Part shown: positions 36,209-44,372 of the stretch, piece after piece
How the letters are laid out: every line of letters starts with the position of its first letter
Position numbering within the stretch: position 1 is the first letter of the stretch
Assembly (NCBI RefSeq): GCF_001375655.1
Contig: NZ_CTEN01000002.1
Location: forward strand, 372,001-436,000
DNA length: 64,000 bases
Origin: Streptococcus varani
GTDB lineage: Bacteria > Bacillota > Bacilli > Lactobacillales > Streptococcaceae
Direction of reading: 5' to 3'
The notes under the pieces: model-generated
Told to the model about the DNA's origin: nothing
Databases searched by the model: none
What the model saw: the letters and a program-made list of their open reading frames with translations, nothing else
Translations under genes and position numbers: made by a program

Positions 36209-36276
36209 TTGTCTGTCCTCTTTTCCTTTATTTCTTTTATTTTATCGTAAAATGACAGAGCTTTCAAAGAATTTGC

Positions 36277-37118
36277 CTAGTAATGGTAATCTTTATCAAT
36301 GCTAATAAAGTGACTATCTTTTACAAAAAAGAAAAAATAATCACTAACACTAGTATAATAGGTACCCGATTCAGTCGTCAGGTCAAATCCAATTCCATAC
36401 TTTCCATCTGGAAATTGTGACAAATCGGCGTTTTGGACATAGGTCATCAGAGCCTGCTTAGCATCATTCTTCTGAGTCATTTGGTCACTGATCTCATCAG
36501 AAGCCTTCTCCAAATGGAAATCAATTTGTCCGATTACAACTTCTTTGCTCATCATGTCTTTTATGGAAATATCATACAAACCTTGAAGTGGCTTATCTTT
36601 TTTTCGATTTCCATCAACAAGTGTATAGAACTCTACTATCTGAGAAGAGGTAGTATCAATCTGGCCTCGAAAACCTTCATAAATTAGGTTATCAAGGTGA
36701 AATTTTTCAACAGACGCATCTACCGCTTGACTTATTTTTACCCCCTCAGGCTGTCTCCACATAGCCTCATCTGCGATACTATAAAATGTTTCAACTAAAC
36801 CTTCAACAGAGGCAATGGCCTCCGGGCTCTTGTCTTAGGCTTTTCACCATAACCCAAAGTTTGACCAAAAGAAAGTTCCTGTCCATTCAGATCCTCAACA
36901 TAGGTAACATTTGCACTATAGATACTGGTTTCAAATGTCTTCCCTGTTGCATTTTCAACTGAAACCTTACCTTTGAAACCATAATCCTTAAAAAGTTGAA
37001 TCAGTTCCTCCTCTGCTGCTACTCGTTCTTTTTCATCACCCACTGACTGATTAAAAACACAAGCAGACAAAGTAAGGGCAAAGAGTAAAACAAGAAATAA
37101 AGAAAGTTTCTTTTTCAA
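36277..37118 (-). pseudogene. Lipoprotein gene split by a one-base frameshift
   Basis: Two adjoining frames form one protein. The first runs from TTG 37118 (AGGAG seven bases upstream) with signal peptide MKKKLSLFLVLLFALTLSAC (lipobox LSAC) to GYGEKPK. The second continues from SPEAIASVEGLVETFYSIADEA to the stop at 36277. Restoring one A near 36835-36845 gives GEKPKDKSPEAIAS. The full product would be about 280 residues, a surface lipoprotein of no family known to me. It follows holA by 10 bases. A sequencing error is possible. Confidence 0.7.
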
Positions 37119-37128
37119 AATGATTCTC

Positions 37129-38166
37129 CTAGTTTTTTTCACTAGCAATTTTTAGTAGGGAAAGGTCAAAGAGGTAGTCTTTCTCTAATTGACCAGTCTT
37201 GATCTGATAATCTGTTTCAATCAAAGATACAAGTGTTTTCTTGAGAAAGGAAAGTGATAGTTTTCTAGAATCTCGCAAGGCAAACTTAACCTGATAAGGA
37301 TTGATTTTCCGTCCTAAATATTCAGATAAATCTGCTACAATTTGACTTTCTGATCGTCCTTGCTGTTGCAAAATTGTGACCTGTAAAAACATACGAAACT
37401 GGGTTAAAAGAATGGCAATCAATTTTATTTCATCCTCTCCTTGCAACCGCAAATCGCGAACCAGATTTCTAGCAGCATCTATCTGTCCATTCAGAATAAA
37501 CTTGGACAAATCAAAAACATTATCTTGTAAGGTTTTTGGAATAGCTACATCTATGTCTTGACTTGTTATCATCCCGTCAGATTTATAAGCTTTAAGAAAA
37601 GCTAAATTTTTAGTCATTTCAGAAAAATCAAAGCTCGATTTGACCAAAAGTTGCTCATAAACAGGGTCGGAGATTTGTAGACCTTCTTGACCCATGACTT
37701 TCTTAAAATAGCTACGGACTTCTACTTCTTTGAGAGAATGAGCTTCCAAATTGAGAGCATCCCGTTTGAGGATTTTGACTAAGCGTCGCTTACTGTCTAA
37801 TTTTCCTGGCACGAAGACGATCAAACGAGTGGTCTCACAAGGGTTTGCCAAATAGTCTTCAAACTGCTTCAGCTCATCGTCTGACAAATAGCGTTTTTTA
37901 TCCGTCGAAAGATCAGAAAAATAATCTAAAATCACCAGTTTTTCATCTGAAAAAAAGGGTAGAGACACTAAATCCAGAGCTACCTGATTATAATCTGCTT
38001 CCGACATATCAAAATAGGCAAAACTCAAATCTGCTGAATGAAAGCCAATTTGATGCAGAAGTGCCTCCTTAGCAGTCTGATATTGACCCGTATCCTCACC
38101 AGATAAAACAGTGAGCAGACCCAGTTTTTCTTTTTTAATTTTTTGAATTTCTTCCATTACTAACAT
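37129..38166 (-). CDS. holA: DNA polymerase III delta subunit
   Basis: HolA opens the sliding clamp as part of the clamp loader. It has 345 residues, matching the Firmicute delta family. KKEKLGLLTVLSGEDTGQY opens the ATPase-like fold, and RLIVFVPGKLDSKRRLVK and NVFDLSKFILNGQIDAA follow. The ATG at 38166 lies six bases after the extended -10 TGGTATAAT, so the mRNA may be leaderless; a second ATG (38157) would give MEEIQKIKK. Confidence 0.9.
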   Translation of the reverse strand: MLVMEEIQKIKKEKLGLLTVLSGEDTGQYQTAKEALLHQIGFHSADLSFAYFDMSEADYNQVALDLVSLPFFSDEKLVILDYFSDLSTDKKRYLSDDELKQFEDYLANPCETTRLIVFVPGKLDSKRRLVKILKRDALNLEAHSLKEVEVRSYFKKVMGQEGLQISDPVYEQLLVKSSFDFSEMTKNLAFLKAYKSDGMITSQDIDVAIPKTLQDNVFDLSKFILNGQIDAARNLVRDLRLQGEDEIKLIAILLTQFRMFLQVTILQQQGRSESQIVADLSEYLGRKINPYQVKFALRDSRKLSLSFLKKTLVSLIETDYQIKTGQLEKDYLFDLSLLKIASEKN

Positions 38167-38172
38167 AGGGAT

Positions 38173-38181
38173 ATTATACCA
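38173..38181 (-). promoter_or_regulatory. Extended -10 promoter of holA, leaderless arrangement
   Basis: TGGTATAAT-ATCCCT-ATG on the minus strand. It lies 11 bases behind the dacA terminator. Confidence 0.6.
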
Positions 38182-38191
38182 TGTTTAGAAG

Positions 38192-38222
38192 AGAAAAACT
38201 GCTAGAAATTTTCTAACAGTTT
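38192..38222 (-). terminator. Terminator of dacA
   Basis: AAACTGtTAG and CTAgCAGTTT pair, followed by TTCTC on the minus strand. Confidence 0.8.
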
Positions 38223-38228
38223 CCTATC

Positions 38229-39602
38229 TTATCTACGGCGGCGATTTCTACGACTGTAGCTTCTACTACTTTCTACATGAACTTTTTTTCTTCTACGTCC
38301 ACCACGGCTTAACAGCACTCCCACGATAACTACTATTAGAAGAACTGGAAGGAGCAGATAGACCAGCATAGGAATTCCTGCAAAAATAGATCCTTCTTTC
38401 TTCTCTGAACCCTTTGGAAGCAAGAGACCTGTTTTTTTGTCTGTTACTTTCGTATCTACAGATTTAACGGCAACTCCACTCATGGGATCAAGAGAACCAG
38501 CAACTTGCAAATGATCATTGGCCACTAGCAACTGTGGATCTTCATTTTCTTTAACCATAGCATAGAGATCTTGATCAGTCATATACTGTTGTCCATTGAC
38601 TTCTTGTTGACCAGCTGGTGCCACTATTTGACGCTTATAAGTAGCAAAGGTATGCTCTAATAAAGTATTGACGAAGTAATGACGATAGTACTCGCCATCT
38701 TGATCAGCCCAATTTCCAACGCCCAATACCACCGTAATCAAACGAGTATCACCACGTTTAGCTGTAACAATTGAGTTAAAACCAGCCTGTGGACTCGATC
38801 CTGTCTTCAGCCCATCCACACCTTCTATGCCATATTTGGCACCAGGAAGAGAATAATTATAAGCTTCAAAAGTCTCTGCTAATGGTGTACCGGATTTAAT
38901 GGACACACTCGTGCTATTGGTATATTCCAGAACATCAGGATGCTTTTTAATAAGGTGATAGGCTAAAATTGCCAAATCTTTCGCTGTAACCTCATTACTA
39001 GCGGTTGGTTCCGAACCAATCGGTGCATAGTAGCCTTGGAAAGCACCAGAAACTGCACCGGTAGCATTATAAAAGTGAGTATTGGTCATGCCTAACTCCT
39101 TAGCTGTATCATTCATCAGCTGCAAGAAAGAGGCATCATCTCCATCGTGAATCAAATGTGCCAACATAAGTGTTGTAACATTTGAGGATGGTACAAGAGT
39201 AGTCGTCAACAGTTCGCGCACAGTATAGGTTTCACCCGCTACAATTTTATTGTTAGAGAGAGCATAAATACCTGCGATAGCTTGGTCTGTTTCCGTCGCA
39301 ATAACTGGTGTATCCAAGCTAATTTTTCCTTGAGAAATAGCCTCAAAAGTGAGATAAATAACCATTGTCTTGGTTGTAGAGGCTGGGTCCCACTTTAAGT
39401 CGATATTATCACCCCAAAGCACTTGACCAGATTCTGCATCCAAAACGATGGATGCCTTTGGCAACATTTCTGCTGTTGCAGGGTAGCCTGCTTTTTGAGT
39501 CATGGTCAACAAATCTTCTTGTTCTTGAGCCACTACTGGCATAGCCCAAGCTACTAAAGATAGGATCATCCCCACTAAAACTAATAGATTTTTTTTCATC
39601 AT
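38229..39602 (-). CDS. dacA: D-alanyl-D-alanine carboxypeptidase (PBP3)
   Basis: This 457-residue low-molecular-weight penicillin-binding protein trims the terminal D-Ala of stem peptides outside the cell. It has a signal peptide (MMKKNLLVLVGMILSLVAWA), SxxK at S75-T-T-K78, an SSN motif in LVPSSNVTTLM and a KTG motif in DGLKTGSSPQAGFN. A PBP5-type C-terminal domain follows. The C-terminus is a membrane helix plus a very basic tail (RGGRRRKKVHVESS). AAAGGATGG precedes the ATG. Confidence 0.95.
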   Translation of the reverse strand: MMKKNLLVLVGMILSLVAWAMPVVAQEQEDLLTMTQKAGYPATAEMLPKASIVLDAESGQVLWGDNIDLKWDPASTTKTMVIYLTFEAISQGKISLDTPVIATETDQAIAGIYALSNNKIVAGETYTVRELLTTTLVPSSNVTTLMLAHLIHDGDDASFLQLMNDTAKELGMTNTHFYNATGAVSGAFQGYYAPIGSEPTASNEVTAKDLAILAYHLIKKHPDVLEYTNSTSVSIKSGTPLAETFEAYNYSLPGAKYGIEGVDGLKTGSSPQAGFNSIVTAKRGDTRLITVVLGVGNWADQDGEYYRHYFVNTLLEHTFATYKRQIVAPAGQQEVNGQQYMTDQDLYAMVKENEDPQLLVANDHLQVAGSLDPMSGVAVKSVDTKVTDKKTGLLLPKGSEKKEGSIFAGIPMLVYLLLPVLLIVVIVGVLLSRGGRRRKKVHVESSRSYSRRNRRRR

Positions 39603-39693
39603 ACCATCCTTTTTTCACATTGTCCTGACTATTATATCATAAGAATGATATTTGAAAAAATTATTTCCATGACTATTACTCCATTCCTAGAAA

Positions 39694-39717
39694 GAAAAAA
39701 AGCCAGAAATTCTAGCT
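39694..39717 (-). terminator. Terminator of maf
   Basis: AGCTAGA-ATT-TCTGGCT (one G-T pair) followed by seven T on the minus strand. Confidence 0.85.
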
Positions 39718-39725
39718 ATTTCACC

Positions 39726-40361
39726 TCATACTTCCTTAAAAATACGCTCAGAAACTTCTGCAACTGGTAAACCAATAATGGTATGAATATCTCCAGTGAC
39801 GGATTTGACAGAGCGAGGATCTAATTCCTGGAAACCATAAGCCCCCGCCTTATCCAAAGGCTGTTTGAGAGAGATATAATCCGTCACAACCTGTTCCAAT
39901 GCAGGATAAAAGTTTACAAATTCAATCTTTGCGACTGTGTAGAAGACTTCCAGATAGCCTTTCATGCGCAAGCAAACAGAAGTCACCACATGATGGCTTT
40001 TACCAAAATAAGACCGAAACATGGCATTGGCCTCTGCCAAATCCCTTGGCTTGTTAAAAATTTGCCCATCTGCCACCACAATGGTATCGGCTGAGAGATA
40101 CAGTGTATCTGCTTCCAACTCCTTATCCGACTTGGCCTTAGAAATCTCACAGCAGACCTTAGCAGATCTGGTCAGAAAATCATCCTGCTTAAAATGCTCC
40201 ATATAATGATTCTCCAGAGCACGCTCATCAACTTCGACCGACTCAATTTTGGGATTCAAAAAAGACAATAAATCTTTACGCCTTGGCGAAGTGGATAGGA
40301 GGACAAAGGAGTCTATTTTCCCTCTTTTACCAACTTTTTCATAGTCAAAAACAGTTTGCAT
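39726..40361 (-). CDS. maf: Maf-family nucleotide pyrophosphatase
   Basis: Maf hydrolyses non-canonical or methylated NTPs and affects septation. It has 211 residues. LLSTSPRRKDLL (S25-P26-R27-R28), LSADTIVVADGQI and PLDKAGAYGFQ are family signatures. About 20 residues before the first strand are longer than usual, so the true start may be further in. TGGTATACT lies 37 bases upstream. The gene stands alone between two terminators. Confidence 0.9.
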   Translation of the reverse strand: MQTVFDYEKVGKRGKIDSFVLLSTSPRRKDLLSFLNPKIESVEVDERALENHYMEHFKQDDFLTRSAKVCCEISKAKSDKELEADTLYLSADTIVVADGQIFNKPRDLAEANAMFRSYFGKSHHVVTSVCLRMKGYLEVFYTVAKIEFVNFYPALEQVVTDYISLKQPLDKAGAYGFQELDPRSVKSVTGDIHTIIGLPVAEVSERIFKEV

Positions 40362-40405
40362 ATGATTTCCGTTAACTTTCTTCTCAATTTATCTACAGTA
40401 TACCA

Positions 40406-40448
40406 CAAAAAGACCCAGCCTCTAAATAAGCAGGATGGGTCCTTTCTT
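40406..40448 (-). terminator. Terminator of the PTS/panE operon
   Basis: GACCCAgCC pairs with GGaTGGGTC, followed by TTTTT on the minus strand. Confidence 0.85.
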
Positions 40449-40454
40449 TGGATG

Positions 40455-40520
40455 AGTTAAAACTCTTTGCCTACCACTGGGTGTGTTTGCCTCATCTATT
40501 TTTGATTTTCTTTGAGTATT
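40455..40520 (+). repeat. Truncated copy of the ~100-bp element
   Basis: It matches the right two-thirds of 61064-61166, from GTTAAAACTC through CTACCACT to TGATTTTCTTTGAGTATT. The left terminus is missing. It lies between the PTS gene stop and its terminator. Confidence 0.65.
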
Positions 40521-40523
40521 GTC

Positions 40524-41567
40524 TTATTGTCCTAGATATTTAAAGACGACTTTAGAATCATAGATATGAAGAACTTTGTCGTAGACAAATTGGGAAAGCA
40601 TGGCAGCAGCTACTGGTACAACTAACCAAGACAAAACGGCCAAAGGAATGGATAAGCCCGCATCGATGGATGCAAGAGGACTAACTAAGCCAACAACACC
40701 AAAGCCTGCTGTTTGCGGTGTGCCGCTAATTGAAAAGAGATAGACTGGTATAGCTGAAATAGCTGCCGTTGTCACATAAGGCAAGAGGACAATCGGATAC
40801 TTGAACAAGTTTGGCATCATTAATTTCATACCACCAGTTCCAACAGCAATGGTAATACCTGGCTTGTTTACCTTGAAGGAATGAACGACCAATGTTAGAG
40901 TCGTTGCCGCAACCCCCATCGCTGCAGCACCTGAAGCAACACCGCTAAGCTGGATGGCTAAACCAACAGCAATAGCTGAAACTGGTGTCGTCAAAAGAGC
41001 AGCGAAGGAAACGGCTATCAAGATGGACATCAAAATCGGTTGCAGACTTGTGAAACTATTGATAACAGCTCCGATAGAGAGGGTGATGCCAGAAACGATA
41101 GGCAGTAAGGTCAACCCGATAAAAGAGGCAAGAACACCGATTACGACAGGCATAGCGATGATTTCCATGGAACCAAACTTGTCTTTTATCAAGAGAATCA
41201 TCCCAACCGCAATGGCAGCTGTAATCATGGTATTAATCAAATCCCCTGTCCCAGCTCCAGCAAATTTACCGATACTATCATCAAATTTGAGGACGCCTGA
41301 GGCGATAAAGCTAGAGGCTGCAACGACCATTTGAGTTAAAGGTTTAAAACCAAATTGAAAAGCTACAATCGCCCCAACTAAAAATGGTGTCGCCATCTGG
41401 AAAATAGAAACGATTTGCAGTAAACTAATCGTTACTGGAACCTGTGGAAGTGCACGTAAAATAGCGGATAAAACAGCGTTGGGAGCCACACCAATGATAA
41501 CGCCCATAGCCGTTCCTGTCAGGACCTTGCTAAAATATTCTGAAGGTTTAATACTCGTTTGTGTCAT
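40524..41567 (-). CDS. PTS_EIIC_2-type membrane transporter
   Basis: This 347-residue polytopic protein has about nine to ten helices. It resembles the PTS_EIIC_2 family (GTAMGVIIGVAPNAVLSAIL, LVGAIVAFQFGFKPLTQ). No IIA or IIB partner is encoded nearby and no phosphorylation domain is fused, so it may not be a phosphotransferase channel at all. AGGAGATAATC precedes the ATG, 9 bases after panE, with which it forms an operon. The pairing with ketopantoate reductase suggests a pantoate- or ketopantoate-like substrate (inference). Confidence 0.7.
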   Translation of the reverse strand: MTQTSIKPSEYFSKVLTGTAMGVIIGVAPNAVLSAILRALPQVPVTISLLQIVSIFQMATPFLVGAIVAFQFGFKPLTQMVVAASSFIASGVLKFDDSIGKFAGAGTGDLINTMITAAIAVGMILLIKDKFGSMEIIAMPVVIGVLASFIGLTLLPIVSGITLSIGAVINSFTSLQPILMSILIAVSFAALLTTPVSAIAVGLAIQLSGVASGAAAMGVAATTLTLVVHSFKVNKPGITIAVGTGGMKLMMPNLFKYPIVLLPYVTTAAISAIPVYLFSISGTPQTAGFGVVGLVSPLASIDAGLSIPLAVLSWLVVPVAAAMLSQFVYDKVLHIYDSKVVFKYLGQ

Positions 41568-41576
41568 GATTATCTC

Positions 41577-42518
41577 CTATTTCGCTTTTCTAAGTTCTTC
41601 TTTTGCATGAATGAGATTTGTAACCAGGTTAGAATAAGGTGTTGGAATACCATATTTTCTTCCCTTTTTAGCAATAGCTCCATTGATACTATCAATCTCC
41701 GTTAACCGATTGTTTTGAATCAAATCTTGGTGCATGGATGGATAGTGAAGTCCCAATGTTTCCCGGTTATAGGCTTTTGTCTCGATAAAGTGAATCGCTT
41801 CTTGGGCATCTAAGTTCACCCCTTCAGCTTTGGCAACTGCTGCAAATTCTGTAATGATATCGGTCAAGATCGTATGGGCTGTTGAGGTATCACCAAAATC
41901 AGCTGCATTACACTCCAAGAGCGCACACATACAGTTGAGAGTAGCATTCAAACAGATTTTCTTGTACATCACTTCCAGAATATTCTCTGTGTATTCCGCA
42001 CCGAGACCAGCATCACTTAAAACTTTGGCGATTTCATGAGCACTTTCTTCATGACCTGGAACCCAGTTTTTAAAGTTAACCGTGCCCCAGCCCATGAGTT
42101 TGACCTTACCAGGACCTTCAAGATCTGATGTCCACATGGTATTGCCGATATAGATATTCTCTTCAGGTACATACTTTTTGATTTTCTCATCGTGACCAAA
42201 ACCATTCAGGAGACAAAGAACTCGTGTATCTTTATCGATGGTATCTTTCAGTGAGTGGAGCATGCCTTCCAAGCCCAATGATTTTGTGAAAAGAATAATC
42301 AAATCACTCTTGAAATCTGAAGGTACTTGATCTTGTAAATAAGCAGGAATCTTCACAACTTTTTCGACTCCATCATGGTTAACTTGAAGACCATTTTTGT
42401 TAATAGCATCTACATGATCTTTCCAACCATCGACAAAAACCACCTGGTTTCCTGCCTCATGTAACATGAGACCAAAACGACTTCCCATAGCGCCTGCGCC
42501 AGCAATTGTAATATTCAT
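41577..42518 (-). CDS. panE: 2-dehydropantoate 2-reductase family protein
   Basis: This 313-residue ketopantoate reductase-like enzyme has NADPH loop GAGAMG (7-12). CLLNGFGHDEKI (LxNG) and CLNATLNCMCALLECN carry the catalytic Lys/Asn region. It reduces ketopantoate to pantoate in coenzyme A synthesis. panB, panC and panD are not in the window, so the substrate could be another 2-keto acid. AAAGGAGAAGTCGTA precedes the ATG. It is transcribed divergently from a LysR gene. Confidence 0.85.
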   Translation of the reverse strand: MNITIAGAGAMGSRFGLMLHEAGNQVVFVDGWKDHVDAINKNGLQVNHDGVEKVVKIPAYLQDQVPSDFKSDLIILFTKSLGLEGMLHSLKDTIDKDTRVLCLLNGFGHDEKIKKYVPEENIYIGNTMWTSDLEGPGKVKLMGWGTVNFKNWVPGHEESAHEIAKVLSDAGLGAEYTENILEVMYKKICLNATLNCMCALLECNAADFGDTSTAHTILTDIITEFAAVAKAEGVNLDAQEAIHFIETKAYNRETLGLHYPSMHQDLIQNNRLTEIDSINGAIAKKGRKYGIPTPYSNLVTNLIHAKEELRKAK

Positions 42519-42558
42519 TACGACTTCTCCTTTATAAGGTTAAAATTTGTTTCTATGG

Positions 42559-42583
42559 TATAATTGACTCAATAAAAGAGTCA
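42559..42583 (+). promoter_or_regulatory. LysR gene promoter with inverted-repeat operator
   Basis: TGGTATAAT (-10, 42559-42564) is followed at once by TGACTC-N7-GAGTCA (42565-42583; arms 42565-42570 and 42578-42583). The repeat covers the start of transcription between the divergent panE and LysR genes, as for LysR autocontrol. Confidence 0.6.
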
Positions 42584-42593
42584 GGTTAAAAAT

Positions 42594-43478
42594 ATGGACA
42601 TCAAACAGCTAAATTACTTTATCAATTTAATAGACCACGGTAGTTTTTCAAACGCTGCCAAGAGTTTATTCATCACTCAACCATCCCTTTCCCAAGCATT
42701 AAAAAAAATGGAACAAGAATTGGGAGTTCGTCTCTACAGTCAAACCATTACAGGTATTGTCCCAACATGTGCTGGTCAATATTTATACGATCATGGTCGT
42801 CCTTTGGTAGACGATTTTGAAAAACTGGTAGCAAATGTGCAAAATTTAGAAAAACCAGACAAGACCGTTATTCGTTTGGGGATTCCAACTCTCTTTGCCA
42901 TGCAATATATGACAATTTTTTCAGAGTATCTTTTACGACATCCCAATGTTGATCTAACTCTAGTTCAAGGTGGTTCTAGAGAACTGCAAGAAAAATTGGT
43001 CGGAGGAGATCTTGATTTAGGAATTATCTCCTATCCCATCCACCTGCCCAATATTTCCATCCTTCCACTTGAACGTGGCAACAAGGGATATCATGCCTGT
43101 GTCGTCGCCCATCAATCGAATCCAATTAGCCAAGCCAAGAACCTGACCTTTGATGATATCCGTCATCAAAAATTTTCAAGTTTAACACCCAATTATATAC
43201 TAGGGGCCCTATTGCATGAACGAGCGAAAGAATTAGGTTTTTCACCTGATATTGTCTACAGTGACGACAACTGGGTGGTCCTTCTCTCTAGTCTCAAAAC
43301 CTTCCAATCTATCTGTATCTTAGCCAGCGAGCAAGAAGCCTATTCTAATGACGAAGAACTGGTCTGGATTCCACTAATAGATAAGAAAAGTTTCCATCCT
43401 ATCGGTATTGCCACTAGTGACAAAAGAGATTATTCCCAAGAATTATTGGATCTGATTGAAGCAATCAAAGAATCTTAA
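42594..43478 (+). CDS. LysR-family transcriptional regulator
   Basis: This 294-residue regulator starts MDIKQLNYFINLIDHGSFSN, with helix-turn-helix SNAAKSLFITQPSLSQALKKME. The effector domain shows VIRLGIPTLFAMQYM and GDLDLGIISYP. Its divergent position suggests it controls panE and the PTS_EIIC_2-like gene. The ligand is unknown. A ribosome site is weak (AGGTT). Confidence 0.88.
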   Translation: MDIKQLNYFINLIDHGSFSNAAKSLFITQPSLSQALKKMEQELGVRLYSQTITGIVPTCAGQYLYDHGRPLVDDFEKLVANVQNLEKPDKTVIRLGIPTLFAMQYMTIFSEYLLRHPNVDLTLVQGGSRELQEKLVGGDLDLGIISYPIHLPNISILPLERGNKGYHACVVAHQSNPISQAKNLTFDDIRHQKFSSLTPNYILGALLHERAKELGFSPDIVYSDDNWVVLLSSLKTFQSICILASEQEAYSNDEELVWIPLIDKKSFHPIGIATSDKRDYSQELLDLIEAIKES

Positions 43479-43757
43479 CGCTTACAAGGATATTGTACAT
43501 TGTTTCACAAACTTAGGCAAATTGTCTTTTTCTATTGTCTCAAAGGTTTTGCCTATAGGGCTCTTTCTTCCTTCAAAATGACTCAATCATTAGTTTTTCT
43601 GAGTATGAAAATGTAAAAATAATGAAGAGCCACTTACCTGGAATCTTATATTTCTCTATACTTTTTGTCACATAAATGGCTATTAAGTAATCATATAGAA
43701 ACCTTAATTGACAATGAATCAAAGCATATTATCTTATTTCTATAACAATAGTATGAC
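43479..43757. other. AT-rich gap after the LysR gene
   Basis: No gene is seen. AGGCAAA (43533-43539) and TTTGCCT could form a long-loop hairpin that ends the LysR transcript. I see nothing else. Confidence 0.4.
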
Positions 43758-43786
43758 TTGTCAAAAAGATTAGCCTATGCTATACT
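43758..43786 (+). promoter_or_regulatory. Strong promoter of the SAM-riboswitch transcript
   Basis: TTGTCA (43758-43763), 17 bases ending in TGC, and TATACT (43781-43786). It is the best promoter in this gap and starts transcription about 10 bases before the aptamer. Confidence 0.8.
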
Positions 43787-43802
43787 ATCAACAGAAAATA
43801 CA

Positions 43803-43906
43803 GAACTTATTCAGAGTAAGCAGAGGGAATTGGCCCGATGAAGCTTCAGCAACCGACCTTTTGGCACGGTGCTACATCCAACAAGCATGGCTTGGCAGAT
43901 AAGTGA
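43803..43906 (+). promoter_or_regulatory. SAM-I (S-box) riboswitch aptamer
   Basis: The S-box core is plain: ACTTAT (43805-43810) pairs with ATAAGT (43899-43904) as P1. CAGAG, AGAGGGA, TGGCCCGATGAAGC, CAGCAACC and GGTGCTACATCC follow in the consensus order. In known members SAM binding frees a terminator and switches the gene off. S-boxes are uncommon in streptococci, which usually use other methionine controls. Confidence 0.92.
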
Positions 43907-43929
43907 TAATATCCATATCCGAAATCTCC

Positions 43930-43956
43930 AGCCTTACTCTATGAGTATGGCTTTTC
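43930..43956 (+). terminator. Riboswitch terminator
   Basis: AGCCTTACTC-TAT-GAGTATGGCT (one mismatch) followed by TTTCT, 25 bases after the aptamer and before the gene. It is the expected expression platform. Confidence 0.75.
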
Positions 43957-43990
43957 TATTCCCAAATTTTTACTCAAAAGGAGAAACACA

Positions 43991-44182
43991 ATGGCATACG
44001 ATACAGTTGATGCAGTTTATGGAAAATTAGCTGAATACGCTAAAAAACCAAATGGCGGGACAATACGACTTTTTTTAGTCCATTGCCCAAAAGAAAAACT
44101 TCAAGTGGTTGCTGATTTAGCGCCTCAAACTGAAGAAGAACTAAAACAACACCTGGCTAAATTAGGCTTACTGTTTGTATAA
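43991..44182 (+). CDS. 63-residue orphan protein controlled by the SAM riboswitch
   Basis: The protein begins MAYDTVDAVYGKLAEYAKKP and ends EELKQHLAKLGLLFV. It is soluble, with no signal or membrane helix, two likely amphipathic helices at the ends, a central strand (TIRLFLVHC, with a single cysteine C32) and net mild charge. AAAAGGAGAAACACA gives a good ribosome site. I recognise no family. It is the only gene between the riboswitch and a strong terminator, so its expression should follow methionine/SAM shortage. Confidence 0.75.
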   Translation: MAYDTVDAVYGKLAEYAKKPNGGTIRLFLVHCPKEKLQVVADLAPQTEEELKQHLAKLGLLFV

Positions 44183-44187
44183 ATTTT

Positions 44188-44230
44188 AAAAAGGGGTAGC
44201 TATTGAACCAATTTAGCTATCCCTTTTTTA
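44188..44230 (+). terminator. Terminator of the riboswitch-controlled gene
   Basis: AAAGGGgTAGCTA pairs with TAGCTAtCCCTTT, followed by six T. Very strong. Confidence 0.92.
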
Positions 44231-44338
44231 AAATATTACAGGTTTATTATTCTCATTAATTATTATCCCTAGTAAGAACATGTCGAAACCTATCAATTCG
44301 TTTAGATTTTAATAATTCTCAAGTTTTCTATGGAAAAC

Positions 44339-44371
44339 GAATAGTGATAAATAAAAATATTCTCACTATTC
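44339..44371 (-). terminator. Probable terminator of comEC
   Basis: GAATAGTGA and TCACTATTC make a perfect 9-bp stem directly behind the comEC stop. The minus-strand tail is GTTTTCC. Confidence 0.65.
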
Positions 44372-44372
44372 C

